Assembly (NCBI GenBank): GCA_903831305.1
Contig: CAIKXE010000009.1
Location: 1 to 32,897 of the forward strand
Reading direction: 5' to 3'
Length of the DNA stretch: 32,897 nucleotides
Source of the DNA: an uncultured bacterium
Lineage (GTDB): Bacteria > Patescibacteriota > Minisyncoccia > Phycocordibacterales > GWA1-40-21
Part shown: one piece after another, positions 32,495 to 32,897 of the stretch
How positions within the stretch are numbered: position 1 is the stretch's first letter
Layout of the letters: the number at the start of each line of letters is the position of its first letter
Notes under the pieces: generated by a model
Told to the model about the DNA's origin: nothing
The model's input: the letters and a program-made list of their open reading frames with translations, nothing else
The model's database searches: none
Made by a program: the position numbers and the translations under genes

Positions 32495-32897
32495 TTATCT
32501 CACCACGGCTTGTAATTCCGTCTTGGTTTTAGCAATGATCTGATCTTGGATTTTATTCACCTCCTCACCGGTCAAAGTACGCTCATGGGAACGATAAGTG
32601 ATTCGGAAGGTGTAGGACTTTTTGTCCGCCCCAAACTTCTTGGCATCCTCATATTCATCAATCAATTTTACCTCCTCAATGATATTTTCTGCAAAGTCAC
32701 GCACAATTTCAAAATAATTATTCAGATTTATATTTTTATCAATGATAAAGGAAATGTCTCTGGTAGTTTCCGGATACTTACTAACATCTTTATACTTACA
32801 ATTAATATCCTTAAACTGACTGGTGATACGCGGATCATCAGACCACAAGATACGGATATCTGGTATCTCCATCTTAATCATGGCAAGTCTATCACCA
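32495..32897 (-). CDS. Phenylalanyl-tRNA synthetase, single-chain mitochondrial-type: PheS motif 3 fused to FDX-ACB domain (3' portion, truncated by window edge)
   Basis: Frame continues through the window edge: ...GDRLAMIKMEIPDIRILWSDDPRITSQF (class II motif 3 of PheS), then 'SKYPETTRDISFIIDKNINLNNYFEIVRDFAENIIEEVKLIDEYEDAKKFGADKKSYTFRITYRSHERTLTGEEVNKIQDQI' (FDX-ACB). Confidence 0.85.
   Translation of the reverse strand, partial: GDRLAMIKMEIPDIRILWSDDPRITSQFKDINCKYKDVSKYPETTRDISFIIDKNINLNNYFEIVRDFAENIIEEVKLIDEYEDAKKFGADKKSYTFRITYRSHERTLTGEEVNKIQDQIIAKTKTELQAVVR

Noticed and set aside
1-32897. tRNA or rRNA genes
   Set aside because: Intergenic gaps were scanned by eye for cloverleaf/TPsiC-type sequence (GTTCGANTC) and rRNA motifs; none convincing. 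tRNAscan-SE/Infernal should confirm.

Overview
This window looks like a ~33 kb chromosomal segment of a Candidate Phyla Radiation / Patescibacteria (Parcubacteria-like) bacterium. That is inferred from gene content and protein style; no taxonomic search was run. Essentially every convincing gene is on the minus strand. Housekeeping genes are mnmA, mltG, leuS, ychF, gyrB and, at the right edge, the 3' end of a single-chain mitochondrial-type phenylalanyl-tRNA synthetase. Regulatory and signalling genes are a sigma-70 region 4 / HARE-HTH protein and a 7TM-type histidine kinase with a stand-alone receiver protein. About 13 kb (16666-29632) is a locus of large, repeat-rich secreted or surface proteins: a phage-fibre-like GNVGIGT protein, a giant 1878-aa beta/Gly-rich protein, a beta-strand/pilin-like protein, and an 8-repeat propeller / duplicated FN3-like / membrane-anchor protein. 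No tRNA, rRNA, CRISPR array or transposase was recognised. The most interesting signals are: (i) a Nudix domain inserted in the LeuRS editing domain; (ii) the mitochondrial-like PheRS fusion; (iii) the surface locus with intragenic tandem duplications and a shared extended -10 promoter; (iv) a ~110-bp structured inverted-repeat element between two surface genes whose G.U pairs imply a minus-strand RNA; (v) a promoter-hairpin-hairpin micro-locus at 29824-29909; (vi) a decayed paralogue of the 250-aa gene at 13409-13527; (vii) a compositionally distinct nucleotidyltransferase cassette with its own promoter and hairpin; (viii) an orphan MazF/PemK-like toxin 3 nt downstream of gyrB.
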